Notes: a model not told the origin generated them from the sequence alone. Positions 52,152 to 60,666 are shown, numbered from the stretch's first letter. The stretch is 64,000 nt of DNA from Amycolatopsis acidicola (GCF_007713735.2 NZ_VMNW02000035.1:1-64000), one strand, 5' to 3'. A program made the numbers and translations.

Positions 52152-53246
52152 ATGTCGAAGGTCGTCATTGCCCCGGACAAGTTCAAGGGGTCCTTGCCCG
52201 CCAAGGAGGTCGCGGACGCGATCGCCGCCGGGTTGCGGGGGGCGGTGCCCGGGGTCGAGACGGCGGAGTGCCCGATCGCCGACGGGGGTGACGGCACGGT
52301 GGCGGCCGCGGTGGCCGCGGGGTTCGCGTTCGTGCCGGCCGTGGCGACCGGGCCGACGGGTGAGCCGGTCGAGACGGGCTACGCGCGGCAGGGAAACACG
52401 GCGATCGTCGAGCTGGCAGCGGTTTCCGGGTTGAGCCGCCTGCCCGGCGGAGTGCTCGCGCCGTTGACGTCGAGCACGCTCGGGGTGGGCGAGCTCATCG
52501 CGCACGCGCTCGCGGCGGGCTGCCGGAAGATCGTGATCGGGCTCGGTGGCAGCGCGAGCACCGACGGCGGGTCGGGTTTGGTCCGTGGCCTCGGCGCGCG
52601 ACTCCTCGACGCGGACGGCGCGGAGATTTCCCTTGGCGGGCAAGCACTTCCCGACCTCGCGCGGGTGGACCTGAGCGAAATGGACCTCCACGGCGCGGAG
52701 TTCGTGGTGGCGAGCGACGTCGACAACCCACTGCTGGGCGAGCACGGCGCCGCCGCGATTTACGGGCCGCAGAAGGGTGCGTCGCCGGAGGATGTGGCGG
52801 CGCTGGACTCGGCGTTGCGGCACTTCGCAGAGCTGGTCGACCCGAGCTTCGCCGACGCGCCCGGCGCGGGCGCGGCAGGCGGCACGGGGTACGCGTGCCT
52901 GGCGATCCTCGGCGCGTCCTTCCGCGCGGGCATCGACGTCGTGCTGGAAATGACGGCCTTCGCGGAAAAACTGGCCGGGGCGGACCTCGTGATCACCGGC
53001 GAAGGATCCTTCGACGAACAGACCCTGCACGGCAAGGGCCCGGCCGGAATCGCCGCGCAGGCGGGAGAAACCCCCGTCGTGGCGATGGCCGGGCACACGT
53101 CCTTGCCGCCGGAAGTGTTGCGCGCCAACGGCTTCGCGGCGGCCTACGCGCTGACCGACATCGAGCCGGACGTCGGCCGCTGCATGACCGACACCGCCGA
53201 ACTGCTGGAGCAGCTGGCCGCGCGGGTGGCCAAGGACTGGCTCTGA
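52152..53246 (+). CDS. glxK: Glycerate kinase
   Basis: The 364-residue class II glycerate kinase (GarK/GlxK) has VIAPDKFKGSLPAKEVADAI, IADGGDGTV, GLGGSASTDGGSGLVRGLG, SDVDNPLLGEHGAAAIYGPQKGA, LVITGEGSFDEQTLHGKGP and the C-terminal TAELLEQLAARVAKDW. It phosphorylates glycerate for entry into glycolysis. The ATG is at 52152. It stands alone, and its downstream flank is the repeat cluster. Confidence 0.95.
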   Translation: MSKVVIAPDKFKGSLPAKEVADAIAAGLRGAVPGVETAECPIADGGDGTVAAAVAAGFAFVPAVATGPTGEPVETGYARQGNTAIVELAAVSGLSRLPGGVLAPLTSSTLGVGELIAHALAAGCRKIVIGLGGSASTDGGSGLVRGLGARLLDADGAEISLGGQALPDLARVDLSEMDLHGAEFVVASDVDNPLLGEHGAAAIYGPQKGASPEDVAALDSALRHFAELVDPSFADAPGAGAAGGTGYACLAILGASFRAGIDVVLEMTAFAEKLAGADLVITGEGSFDEQTLHGKGPAGIAAQAGETPVVAMAGHTSLPPEVLRANGFAAAYALTDIEPDVGRCMTDTAELLEQLAARVAKDWL

Positions 53247-53320
53247 AGGCGCGACCCACGGCAAAACCCGAGCCACCCGCACCACGCACTCCACCGCCAC
53301 CCGGCACCGAAAGCCGGGAA

Positions 53321-53489
53321 CACCCACCGACCACACCCCTCCACCGCCCCGATCCCCAGCCCGTCCTTGCGATCTTGGCGCTGGGTCAAGGCATCTTTCC
53401 CGCCTTGACGCGGCGGCAAGATCGCGAACACTCACAGATCGGGGCGGTGGTGGGGTGCACACAGCGCGGCCACGCGCGTCCGTTGCTGC
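53321..53489 (-). repeat. Intergenic repeat B, copy 2
   Basis: This is the reverse-oriented counterpart of 11861-12029. The central hairpin GTCAAGGC-ATCTTTCCC-GCCTTGAC is at 53385-53409. It is enclosed by GCGATCTTG (53369-53377) and CAAGATCGC (53417-53425), a 9-bp stem with symmetric 7-nt internal loops. The outer stem sequence differs from copy 1 but pairing is kept. It lies between the convergent glycerate kinase and metallo-hydrolase genes. Confidence 0.8.
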
Positions 53490-53573
53490 CCCAACGCACG
53501 CCATCACCTAAGCTGCTGCCCCAACGCACGCCACCACCTAAGCTGCTGCCCCAACGCACGCGACCGCCTAAGC
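53484..53573 (-). repeat. Three 30-bp tandem repeats across a stop codon (family C)
   Basis: Three units of 30 bp start with TGCTGCCCCAACGCACG at 53484, 53514 and 53544 and end CCTAAGC. On the minus strand each unit carries GCT TAG, the last codons of the metallo-hydrolase, so three TAG stops follow in frame at 10-codon spacing. The outermost unit abuts repeat B. Confidence 0.85.
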
Positions 53574-54275
53574 GAACATCGTCTTCCACTCGTCCAGGTT
53601 TCGGGGCCGGTAGACGAAGTTGTTCTCCCGCACGGAAGACAGCGCGGCGGACGGGGCGGCCGAGTACTGGTGCCCCGGGAAAACCGTCGGGTCGCCCGGC
53701 AGCTCCGCGAGCGCACGCAGGCTGTGGTACATCGCCTCGGCGTCACCGCCGGGGAAGTCCGTACGACCACAGCCTTCGAGGAACAGCGTGTCCCCCGCGA
53801 CAAGCCTGTCGTCGAGCAGGAAGCACTGGCTCCCTGGCGTGTGCCCCGGCGTGTGCAGCAGCCGGATGGGGATGTCGCCGACCTGGACGACGTCGTCGTG
53901 GTCGTGCGCGGTGATATCGGTGGCCGAGAGCCCGGTGACCCGCTGCACCCACTCGCTCTCGTTGCGGTTCACGTGCACCGGCACGGGTTCGCGCGCCAGC
54001 AGCTCGGCGAGCCCGGCCAGGGTGAAGCCCATCATGCTGCCGCCGACGTGGTCGGGGTGGTGGTGCGTGGCGAGCACGCCGGTGAGCCGCATGTCGTCGG
54101 CCGCGAGCACGTCCAGCAGGTCGCCGACCGCGTAGGCCGGGTCGACGAGCACGGCCTCCCTGGTCTCCCGATCGCCGATCAGGTAGGCGAAGTTGACCAT
54201 CTGGGTGGCGATCGGGTCGCCGACGGCGAAGTCGCGGCCGGAGAGCAGCTGGCGGAAGTACAGGCGGTCGGACAT
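53568..54275 (-). CDS. Metallo-beta-lactamase-fold hydrolase (glyoxalase II-like)
   Basis: The 235-residue protein has the zinc motif THHHPDHVGG (about 71-80), LHTPGHTPGSQCFLL, VAGDTLFLEGCGRTDFPGG and FPGHQY, the metal ligands of glyoxalase II/persulfide-dioxygenase-type enzymes. Family members hydrolyse S-acyl thiols or oxidise persulfides; the exact substrate is open. It is 18 bp after the DUF427 gene. Its stop codon lies in the first unit of a 30-bp tandem repeat. Confidence 0.92.
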   Translation of the reverse strand: MSDRLYFRQLLSGRDFAVGDPIATQMVNFAYLIGDRETREAVLVDPAYAVGDLLDVLAADDMRLTGVLATHHHPDHVGGSMMGFTLAGLAELLAREPVPVHVNRNESEWVQRVTGLSATDITAHDHDDVVQVGDIPIRLLHTPGHTPGSQCFLLDDRLVAGDTLFLEGCGRTDFPGGDAEAMYHSLRALAELPGDPTVFPGHQYSAAPSAALSSVRENNFVYRPRNLDEWKTMFA

Positions 54276-54293
54276 GCCCCGAGGGTAGAGGGT

Positions 54294-55025
54294 TCAGCTG
54301 AACGGGGTGCGCGGGCGCTCCTGCCGGACCCCGTCGACGAACACGTCCACCTTCTCGTCGTAGAAGCAGACCAGGCCCTGCACCTTCTGGCTCTCCGGCA
54401 CCGGCGCGCGGTAGAACCAGGCGATGTCCTCGTGCAGTTTCCCGCCTGCCCGCACGGAGTAGTACGACGCCTCGCCCTTGTACGGGCAGCGCGTGACCGT
54501 TTCGCTGGGCTCGGTCAGGTCCAGCCGCACGTCCGTCTTCGGCAGGTAGTACCGGGTGGGCAGGCCTGTCTCGAAAAGCAGCCGCGGATTGCTCGACTCC
54601 GCCACGGTTTCGCCGTCGATCTCGATGCGGACGTGCCGCGAGCTGGCGAGCACGTCGACGCGCTTGTGCGGGTCGCGGGGGTGGACGAAGATCTCCTCGT
54701 CCTCCTCGAACCAGCCGTCCATCGCGGCGAAGTCGAACCTTACGTAGCCGCGCAACTCCGCTGTGTCGTATTCGGCGGCCGCGCCGGGAGCTTCCCTGTC
54801 GCCGACCTTCACCGTCGACAGCGCCGCGTCGCCCAGCCGCTCGGAATGCCTCGTCTCCCCCGTCGCGACCAGCACGTCGGCCACGTCCTCGCGGGGGATG
54901 TAGTAGGCCGGGTAGTACGGGATTTCCCAGACCAGCAACGGCCGCGTGGTGTCGGCGACGAACTGCCCGCCGAAGAGCACCCGGACGCGTTTCGGCCCTT
55001 GTTCGACTCGCACGGACTCGCTCAC
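54294..55025 (-). CDS. DUF427 protein (two tandem domains)
   Basis: The 243-residue protein contains two DUF427 domains. The first has GQFVADTTRPLLVWEIPYYPAYYIPREDV and the second GETVAESSNPRLLFETGLPTRYYLPKTDV with CPYKGEASYYSV and DIAWFYRAPVPE. DUF427 is a small beta-barrel of unknown function, frequent in actinobacteria. The GTG at 55025 is chosen; the frame continues upstream antisense to nothing recognisable. It lies 20 bp after the TetR gene. Confidence 0.9.
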   Translation of the reverse strand: MSESVRVEQGPKRVRVLFGGQFVADTTRPLLVWEIPYYPAYYIPREDVADVLVATGETRHSERLGDAALSTVKVGDREAPGAAAEYDTAELRGYVRFDFAAMDGWFEEDEEIFVHPRDPHKRVDVLASSRHVRIEIDGETVAESSNPRLLFETGLPTRYYLPKTDVRLDLTEPSETVTRCPYKGEASYYSVRAGGKLHEDIAWFYRAPVPESQKVQGLVCFYDEKVDVFVDGVRQERPRTPFS

Positions 55026-55045
55026 GAAAGCACCTGCCTTCTGTT

Positions 55046-55636
55046 TCAGGGCGTGTAGCGGACGATGAGGTCGCGGGCCATCGCCTTGGCCCGCCGGGCC
55101 GCATCGGCGTCGCCCTCGGCGGCGGAGACGATGGAGCCCTTCATCAGGATGTGCCAGGAGTGCGCGAATTCGCCAGGCTCGCGCAGCCCGGCTTCCTCGG
55201 CCAGCGCGCGCACGATGGCGCGGATGGTGCCGAGGTGCGCGATGCACGCCTGGCCCAGCGGGTGTCCCGGCCCCATTTCCAGCAGCACGTTGATGAACGA
55301 GCAGGCGTCGAACTCCTCGGGACGGCGGAACCACTCGTCGAACACGTCGAAGATGGCCAGCAGCCTGCCCTCGGCCGTCTCGCCGCGGCGGCGGGCCTCG
55401 GCCTCGATGTAACCCCGGGTCCAGCGCTGCTCACGCTGTTCGAGGAACGCCAGGACCAGGGCGTCCTTCGAGGCGAAATGCCGGTACAGGGTGGCCTTGG
55501 CGACCCCGGACCGCGCGATGACCTCGTCGACCCCCACGTCCCGGACACCCCGCCAGGCGAACAGCTCGTACGCCGCCGCCAGTATCCGCTCCCGCGGCTC
55601 GAGGCTGGTGCCCTGCGTGGCGCTTTCGGTAGTCAT
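55046..55636 (-). CDS. TetR-family regulator
   Basis: The protein has 196 residues. The helix-turn-helix is AAYELFAWRGVRDVGVDEVI with SGVAKATLYRHFASKDALV, and the C-terminal domain resembles TetR_C regulators of oxidoreductase and DUF427 operons (EFDACSFINVLLEMG, HSWHILMKGSIVSA). It heads a run with DUF427 and the metallo-hydrolase and probably controls it. folD ends 42 bp upstream. Confidence 0.9.
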   Translation of the reverse strand: MTTESATQGTSLEPRERILAAAYELFAWRGVRDVGVDEVIARSGVAKATLYRHFASKDALVLAFLEQREQRWTRGYIEAEARRRGETAEGRLLAIFDVFDEWFRRPEEFDACSFINVLLEMGPGHPLGQACIAHLGTIRAIVRALAEEAGLREPGEFAHSWHILMKGSIVSAAEGDADAARRAKAMARDLIVRYTP

Positions 55637-55678
55637 CGTCCTTTCATCGTAACCGCTGGTGCCGGTTACCGAAGTGGA

Positions 55679-56515
55679 TCAGTCCATTGTGGATTCCGCG
55701 GCGGTCACCGTCTGTGCCAGCAGCACGGCGATGGTGGTGGGGCCGACGCCGCCCGGCACCGGGGTGATCAGGCTCGCCCGCTCCGCGGCCTCGGCGAAGG
55801 CGACATCGCCGACATTGCCGGGGTTGTACCCCGCGTCGACCACCACCGCGCCGGGTTTGATCCACGAGCCGCGCACGAACTCCGGCCGCCCCACGGCGGC
55901 GACCACGAGGTCGGCCGACCGCACGATCGACGGCAGGTCCGCGGTGCGCGAATGGCAGACGGTGACCGTCGCATGGCGGGCGAGCAGGAGCATGGCGACC
56001 GGCTTGCCGAGGATCGGACTGCGGCCGATCACCACCGCGTGCCTGCCTTCGATCCCGACCTCGTACGCGTCCAGCAGCCGCATGATGCCGCCCGGCGTGC
56101 ACGACTCGAAACCCGGCAGCCCGAACGACATGGCGGCGAAGGAGTGCATCGTGACGCCGTCGACGTCCTTGCCCGGCGCGATCGCCTCGAAGGCGGCGCG
56201 CTCGTCGATTCCGGCCGGGACCGGGTGCTGCAGCAGGATTCCGTCCACCCCGGGGTCCGCGGACAGCTCGCCGATCACCCGCACCAAACCGGCTGTCGTG
56301 GTGGTGGCGGGCAACGGCACGTGCCGTGACTCGATTCCCGCCTGGCGGCACCGGTTCCGCTTCATCCGCACATACGTCACCGAAGCCGGATCCTCGCCCA
56401 CCAGAACCGTGGCGAGACACGGCTTCCGCCCCGCGGCGGCCTCGAACGCGGCCGCGCGCCGGCCGGCGTCGGCGACGATTTCCTTGGCGAGTTCGGTACC
56501 GGACATCAGGGCCAT
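55679..56515 (-). CDS. folD: Methylenetetrahydrofolate dehydrogenase/cyclohydrolase
   Basis: The 278-residue bifunctional enzyme interconverts 5,10-methylene- and 10-formyl-tetrahydrofolate. It has VGEDPASVTYVRMKRNRC (catalytic Lys region), DGILLQHPVPAGID, PGKDVDGVT, VVIGRSPILGKPVAMLLL (NADP site), TVTVCHSRTADL and VPGGVGPTTIAVLL. The ATG at 56515 has AGGAG 7 nt upstream. A ZTP/pfl riboswitch occupies the leader, so it should be induced when 10-formyl-THF is short and ZTP accumulates. Confidence 0.96.
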   Translation of the reverse strand: MALMSGTELAKEIVADAGRRAAAFEAAAGRKPCLATVLVGEDPASVTYVRMKRNRCRQAGIESRHVPLPATTTTAGLVRVIGELSADPGVDGILLQHPVPAGIDERAAFEAIAPGKDVDGVTMHSFAAMSFGLPGFESCTPGGIMRLLDAYEVGIEGRHAVVIGRSPILGKPVAMLLLARHATVTVCHSRTADLPSIVRSADLVVAAVGRPEFVRGSWIKPGAVVVDAGYNPGNVGDVAFAEAAERASLITPVPGGVGPTTIAVLLAQTVTAAESTMD

Positions 56516-56540
56516 CGGGCGCTCCTCGATCGTCGGGATC

Positions 56541-56609
56541 GCCCAGGCGTGCGGCTCGTCGCAGGACCGCTCCCCGGTGGTGCCCCACCCGAACGCCAGT
56601 CACGGCCCA
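56541..56609 (-). ncRNA. ZTP (pfl motif) riboswitch before folD
   Basis: Read on the minus strand, the 102-bp leader has the conserved blocks of the pfl motif in order: CCGTGACTGGCG, a GGTGG hairpin with CACCACCGGGGAGCG, then a variable linker and GCCGCACGCCTGGGC. This class senses ZTP/ZMP and commonly controls folD, purH and glyA. The last block ends about 15 nt before the folD ribosome site, so folding can affect translation. Confidence 0.9.
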
Positions 56610-56617
56610 TGCCGAGC

Positions 56618-57253
56618 CTACCCCGGCACCGCCCGCAGATCGTCGACCAGCGCGGAGTAAGCGCTGTCCCGGTCCGGTGCGCGCAGCACCGCCGACGGGT
56701 GGACGGTGGCGAGGGCGTGCGCCGGGTGGCCGCCCAGATCTTCGGGCGCGGACAACAGTTCTCCGCGCGACTCGGTCACCTTGAACGAAGTGCCCATGAC
56801 CGCCTGCGCCGCGGTCGCGCCCAGCAGGACGACGACTTCCGGTTGCAGCGCACCGAACTCCGCCAGCAGCCACGGACGGCAGGCCACCACTTCGGTGCGC
56901 GAAGGCTTCTTGTGGATGCGCTGCTTTCCGCCCTCGGCGCGGGTGAACTTGAAGTGCTTGACCGCGTTGGTCACGTAGACCTCACTTCGGTCGATACCCG
57001 CCTCGGCGAGCGCGCGGTCCAGCAGCTTCCCGGCCGGTCCGACGAACGGCTCGCCCGCGCGGTCTTCCTTGTCCCCGGGCTGTTCGCCCAGCAACACGAT
57101 GCGCGCGTTCTCCGGCCCCGCACCGAAAACCGTCTGCGTCGCGTCCTCGTACAGGCCGCAACCACGACAGGAACGGGACGCCTCCCGCAGCCGCGCCAGC
57201 TCCTTGCCTGCCGGCACGAACCGGGAGGCGTCCCGCCGCTCGGTGGTCGTCAT
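56618..57253 (-). CDS. udgX: UdgX-type uracil-DNA glycosylase
   Basis: The 211-residue family 4-related enzyme has CRGCGLY and VVACRPW (Fe-S ligands), VLLGEQPGDKEDRAGEPFVGPAGKLLDRA and TNAVKHFKFT. The UdgX-specific loop KQRIHKKPS carries the His that, in M. smegmatis UdgX, bonds covalently to the abasic site after uracil removal. The C-terminal ATVHPSAVLR motif is kept. Length and order match UdgX closely. The ATG start overlaps the SRPBCC gene stop by 4 bp. Confidence 0.94.
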   Translation of the reverse strand: MTTTERRDASRFVPAGKELARLREASRSCRGCGLYEDATQTVFGAGPENARIVLLGEQPGDKEDRAGEPFVGPAGKLLDRALAEAGIDRSEVYVTNAVKHFKFTRAEGGKQRIHKKPSRTEVVACRPWLLAEFGALQPEVVVLLGATAAQAVMGTSFKVTESRGELLSAPEDLGGHPAHALATVHPSAVLRAPDRDSAYSALVDDLRAVPG

Positions 57254-57711
57254 CCCGGAGGCCGTTCGACCTCACCGCGCCAGGAGCCGGTCTCCTGGCC
57301 GTGATGCTCGATGAACTCCTTGAAGCGCCTGAGATCGCCGTTGACCCGGCGGTCGAGCACGCCCAGTTTGTCGGCGGCGTTCTCGGCGAAACCGTCCGGG
57401 TCGATGTCCATCTGCGCGGTCACCCGCGTACTGCCCTCGCCGAGCCGGTGGAAGGTGATCACCCCGGCGTGGTTCGGGCCGCTGTCGGAGCGCCACGCGA
57501 CCCGCTCGTCGGGATGCTGCTCGGTGATCGTCGCGTCGAATTCCCGTTGTACGTTCCCGATTCTGGTCACCCAGTGCAGATGCGTGTCGTCGAGCTGGCG
57601 GATCTCCGCCACGCCTTCCATGAAGCGCGGGAAGGACTCGAACTGGGTCCACTGGTTGTAGGCCGTGCGCACCGGCACGTTCACGTCGACCGTCTCGGTG
57701 ATGGTGCTCAT
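57250..57711 (-). CDS. SRPBCC family (polyketide cyclase-like) protein
   Basis: The 153-residue START/Bet v1-like protein, TVDVNVPVRTAYNQWTQFES then FPRFMEGV and WVTRIGNVQREFDATIT, belongs to the cyclase/dehydrase family (COG5637). Such proteins bind hydrophobic ligands in a helix-grip cavity; this group has no known reaction. It is coupled by ATGA to udgX, an unusual partner, so a DNA-damage or stress link is possible but unproven. Confidence 0.88.
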   Translation of the reverse strand: MSTITETVDVNVPVRTAYNQWTQFESFPRFMEGVAEIRQLDDTHLHWVTRIGNVQREFDATITEQHPDERVAWRSDSGPNHAGVITFHRLGEGSTRVTAQMDIDPDGFAENAADKLGVLDRRVNGDLRRFKEFIEHHGQETGSWRGEVERPPG

Positions 57712-57766
57712 CTCTGCTTCGCTCCTTCCTCTTTTGCACCATCCGGGTACCTCGGCGCGAGCGGGG

Positions 57767-58429
57767 CTACACGTTCGTGAGGCGCGCCAGCACGGACTCG
57801 AGGTACTCGCGGGTGCGGGCCAGCGGCTCCGGCGGGTTCTGCACCGCGGCCACCAGCCCTTCGGCGAGCTCGCGCAGTTTGACGTTGCCGCGCTGCGAAG
57901 CGCTGGTGAGCAGCTCGAAGGCGGTGGCCGAATCGCAGCCGTAGCCGAGCATGATCATCCCCTTGGCCTGCTCGATTCCGGCCCGCGACGCCATCGCGCG
58001 CTGCAGCCCGGCCGCTTCCCCGGCAAGCTCGGACAGCTGCTCGGCCTCGCGCAGCCGGGCGCTCGTCAGGTCGACGTAGTAGCCGTGGATCTTCGCGAGA
58101 CCCGCCTCGTCCTGGTCGACGGCGCCGACCACGACCACGGCCCGCGTGACCCCGTCGGCGGCGGCGATGCGCTGCTGAGCGCTGAACGGCTCCCCGGTGC
58201 GCCGCGCGCGCTCGAAGACCTCGCTCAGCTGGGGCCGGTCACCGGGGTGCCCGTGTTCGGCGAACAGCTCGGGTCCCGGGGACACCGCGCCCGGCCGGTA
58301 GCCGTACATCCGGTAGATCTCCGGTGACCAGGACCAGGTCCCGGCCCGGACGTCCCAGTGGTACATGCCGACCTGGTCGGCACTTTGCCCCGAGGGCAGC
58401 GCGGAGAGTGGATCCGGCTTGGTGGTCAT
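57767..58429 (-). CDS. PAS-ANTAR RNA-binding antiterminator regulator
   Basis: The protein has 220 residues. The N-terminal PAS domain (MYHWDVRAGTWSWSPEIYRMYGY) is followed by a short coiled helix and a C-terminal ANTAR domain (QRAMASRAGIEQAKGMIMLGY, then ATAFELLTSASQRGNVKLRELAE). ANTAR proteins bind dual-hairpin RNA to prevent termination. The ATG at 58429 is chosen for the GGAG about 10 nt upstream. The signal sensed is unknown. Confidence 0.93.
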   Translation of the reverse strand: MTTKPDPLSALPSGQSADQVGMYHWDVRAGTWSWSPEIYRMYGYRPGAVSPGPELFAEHGHPGDRPQLSEVFERARRTGEPFSAQQRIAAADGVTRAVVVVGAVDQDEAGLAKIHGYYVDLTSARLREAEQLSELAGEAAGLQRAMASRAGIEQAKGMIMLGYGCDSATAFELLTSASQRGNVKLRELAEGLVAAVQNPPEPLARTREYLESVLARLTNV

Positions 58430-58583
58430 GCGCAGACGGCTCCTGTGCGAAATCGAGATCGACACGGGTGCCACGCTGCTGGACAATCCCAGGTCGCCAG
58501 ATCATAGCCGGGAGATCGTCAGGCCTTGCACGGTGATCACCGGACATCCTGGCGCCCGGGGCTCACCCGGCCGAAGCGGGGGC

Positions 58584-58970
58584 TCAGCCGTCGAGCCAGC
58601 CGTGGTCGGTGATGAGGTCGAGCACCGTCCGGCGGACCCGGAGCAGCTGCTCCGCCGTCAGCGTCGGGACGCCGGCGAGCAGCGCCTCGGTGAGCTCCTC
58701 GCGGAACTCGAAACCCGAGGCGGGGTAGTCGGCCGGCTCGCCGGGCCGCACCCCCCGCACCACCCGGACGTTGGACGCCTTGGGCCCGCGCTCGCCATCC
58801 TCCACAGTGAACTCGACGACCGCGCCGGCCGCGATCAGCCGTTTGTCCACGTCCAGGTCGTTGACGTGGACGAAAACGTCCTCACCGCCACCGTCCGGCG
58901 CCACGAACCCATACCCGCGAATCTCGTCGAAACGGACGACTTTTCCCGTGACCACAATGAATCCCGTCAT
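58584..58970 (-). CDS. Cold-shock domain protein with C-terminal extension
   Basis: The protein has 128 residues. The cold-shock fold at the N terminus has GKVVRFDEIRGYGFVAPDGGGEDVFVHVNDL, with both RNP motifs, and VEFTVEDGERGPKASNV. A further 60 residues form a helical tail (LTEALLAGVPTLTAEQLLRVRR), as in mycobacterial long CSPs. It binds single-stranded nucleic acid. The start is ATG at 58970; GTG at 58955 is possible. Confidence 0.9.
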   Translation of the reverse strand: MTGFIVVTGKVVRFDEIRGYGFVAPDGGGEDVFVHVNDLDVDKRLIAAGAVVEFTVEDGERGPKASNVRVVRGVRPGEPADYPASGFEFREELTEALLAGVPTLTAEQLLRVRRTVLDLITDHGWLDG

Positions 58971-59079
58971 CGAACCCGGCCGGAGCCGTCCGGCGCGAAC
59001 ATCGCGCCAAACTACCGCCTCGCCACCCGCGCGCACAATCGGCGGGTACCGATCAGCCGAACCGGGGTACCCGGCGGTC

Positions 59080-59346
59080 ATGAAACTGCTCTACAAACCA
59101 CTCAGCCTGGCCATCAGCGCGCTCGGCGGCGTGCTCGCGGGCATGGTGTTCAAGAAGTCCTGGCAGGCCATCTCGGGTGAGCCGGAGGCACCGAAGGCGA
59201 CCTCGACCGAGCACCGCGTCCGCGAGGTGCTGCTCGCCGCCGCGCTGCAGGGCGCGATCTTCGGCGTGATCAAGGCCGCGCTCGACCGCGGCGGCGCCGA
59301 AGCCTACGAGCGCACCACGGGCAAGAAGCTGGAGAAGAAGAAGTAG
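59080..59346 (+). CDS. DUF4235 membrane protein
   Basis: The 88-residue protein has two membrane segments (PLSLAISALGGVLAGMVFKK and VLLAAALQGAIFGVIKAA), separated by a short acidic loop, and a Lys-rich end. It matches DUF4235, a small actinobacterial membrane family of unknown function. It is divergent from the cold-shock gene and convergent with the PucR gene with 2 bp between stops. Confidence 0.9.
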   Translation: MKLLYKPLSLAISALGGVLAGMVFKKSWQAISGEPEAPKATSTEHRVREVLLAAALQGAIFGVIKAALDRGGAEAYERTTGKKLEKKK

Positions 59347-59348
59347 CC

Positions 59349-60533
59349 TCACCGGCCGCCGGCGTCGGGGAACATGGTCAGCGCGCGCAGCGCCGTGCCC
59401 AGTTCCGTGACGTCGGCCGGGTCGGTCAGCGAACGGCCGAGCTGGTCGGTGATCCGCTTGAGCCGGTGCCGCACCGTGTTCGGGTGGCAGTAGACGCGCT
59501 CCGCGACCAGTTTCGTCGAGCCGCGGCAGTCGAACCAGGCCCGCAGGGTCAGCAGCAGCACGTCCCGGTCTTCGCACGCCAGCAACGGATCGAGGACTTC
59601 GCGCGCCAGCTGGGCGGACGCCGCCGGATCACTCGCCACCAGCCCGGCCAGCGGCGATTCGGCGAACTGCGCGAGACCCGGATGGCCGGGGCTGAGCCCG
59701 GCGAGCGCGACCCGCGCCAGATGCAGCGCGCGGGCCGTCCCGGCGAGCCCGGTGAACTCGGGGCTCACCCCGACCCGGGCGATGGCGTTCTCCTCCAGCA
59801 GCTTGGTGATCAGCCGCGTGGCGCCCGGCCCGTGCACCGACACCACACCCATCTGCAGGTCCGGGGTGAGCCGCCACGCCGACGCCAGATGATGTTCACG
59901 CAGCGTGTTTTCGATGCCTGGCAAGGCTTCCTGGCCCAGTCCCGGGGTTTCCGCGGCCACCACGACGTACGTGCCGTCGACCGACATCTCCAGCAGCCGC
60001 GCGATCTCCCACAGCGTGCCCTCGGTCGCGATGCCGCCCGCGAACAGCGCTTCCACCAGAGCGAGCCGCTTTTCGTAGCGGGAGCGCAGAAGGTCGGCGA
60101 CCGAGTCGCGGTAGGCCACGGTGAGCGCCTCGGTGTAGTCGTCCATCAGCGCCCAGATCGCGGTGGTCGCGGCCACCAGCGCGGGCTGGTCCCGGCCGGT
60201 CAGCGTCACGAACCGTTGCCACACCTCGATGAACCCGATCCGGAAGGCACGGAGGAGCTCCGGGAGCGGCGCTCCCTGGCGTGCCCGCTCCTGTCCCGTC
60301 GCGACCGCCCTGGAGAGGTCCGGAGTGTCCGGTTCGGAGAGTGAGCGAAGCAGGAAGTCCAGATTTTCCACACAGGACACGCGAAGGTCCTCATGCGACA
60401 CGAACTGTTCCTCGCGGTATACCGCCATTTCGGTGACGATCCGGTCGAACGTGCGGCCGGCCAGTTCCGCCAGACCCGGCCACGCCGCGGCCGCGAGCCC
60501 GGCCACGGCGGGTTCGGCTCCGTGGAAACGCAT
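59349..60533 (-). CDS. PucR-family transcriptional regulator
   Basis: The protein has 394 residues. The N-terminal RsbRD-like helical domain (TFDRIVTEMAVYREEQFVSHED) and a GGDEF-like middle are followed by the PucR helix-turn-helix LRAWFDCRGSTKLVAERVYC with HPNTVRHRLKRITDQLGRSL. Such regulators respond to purines, amino acids or aromatic compounds. The ATG at 60533 is used. It lies beside the molybdenum hydroxylase genes and may regulate them. Confidence 0.92.
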   Translation of the reverse strand: MRFHGAEPAVAGLAAAAWPGLAELAGRTFDRIVTEMAVYREEQFVSHEDLRVSCVENLDFLLRSLSEPDTPDLSRAVATGQERARQGAPLPELLRAFRIGFIEVWQRFVTLTGRDQPALVAATTAIWALMDDYTEALTVAYRDSVADLLRSRYEKRLALVEALFAGGIATEGTLWEIARLLEMSVDGTYVVVAAETPGLGQEALPGIENTLREHHLASAWRLTPDLQMGVVSVHGPGATRLITKLLEENAIARVGVSPEFTGLAGTARALHLARVALAGLSPGHPGLAQFAESPLAGLVASDPAASAQLAREVLDPLLACEDRDVLLLTLRAWFDCRGSTKLVAERVYCHPNTVRHRLKRITDQLGRSLTDPADVTELGTALRALTMFPDAGGR

Positions 60534-60614
60534 GGCCGCACCCCACCCTGTCGCTGCGGGCCTCCCCGTCGAGACGCCGGAGCCGTATTGAACCCCAGCG
60601 GGCGCGGCGACGGC

Positions 60615-60651
60615 AAAACGTCCCGCACCTGCGGAAGATGCGGGACGTTTT
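60615..60651 (-). terminator. Terminator of the hydroxylase operon
   Basis: AAAACGTCCCGCA (60615-60627) pairs fully with TGCGGGACGTTTT (60639-60651), a 13-bp stem with an 11-nt loop, 15 nt after the small-subunit stop. On the minus strand it ends in TTTTGCCG. Confidence 0.85.
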
Positions 60652-60666
60652 CGCCGAATTCGCGGG

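Noticed and set aside
52113-53507. 464-residue minus-strand frame over glycerate kinase
   Set aside because: It is the shadow of glxK extended by the open frame of repeat B; it has no recognisable domain.
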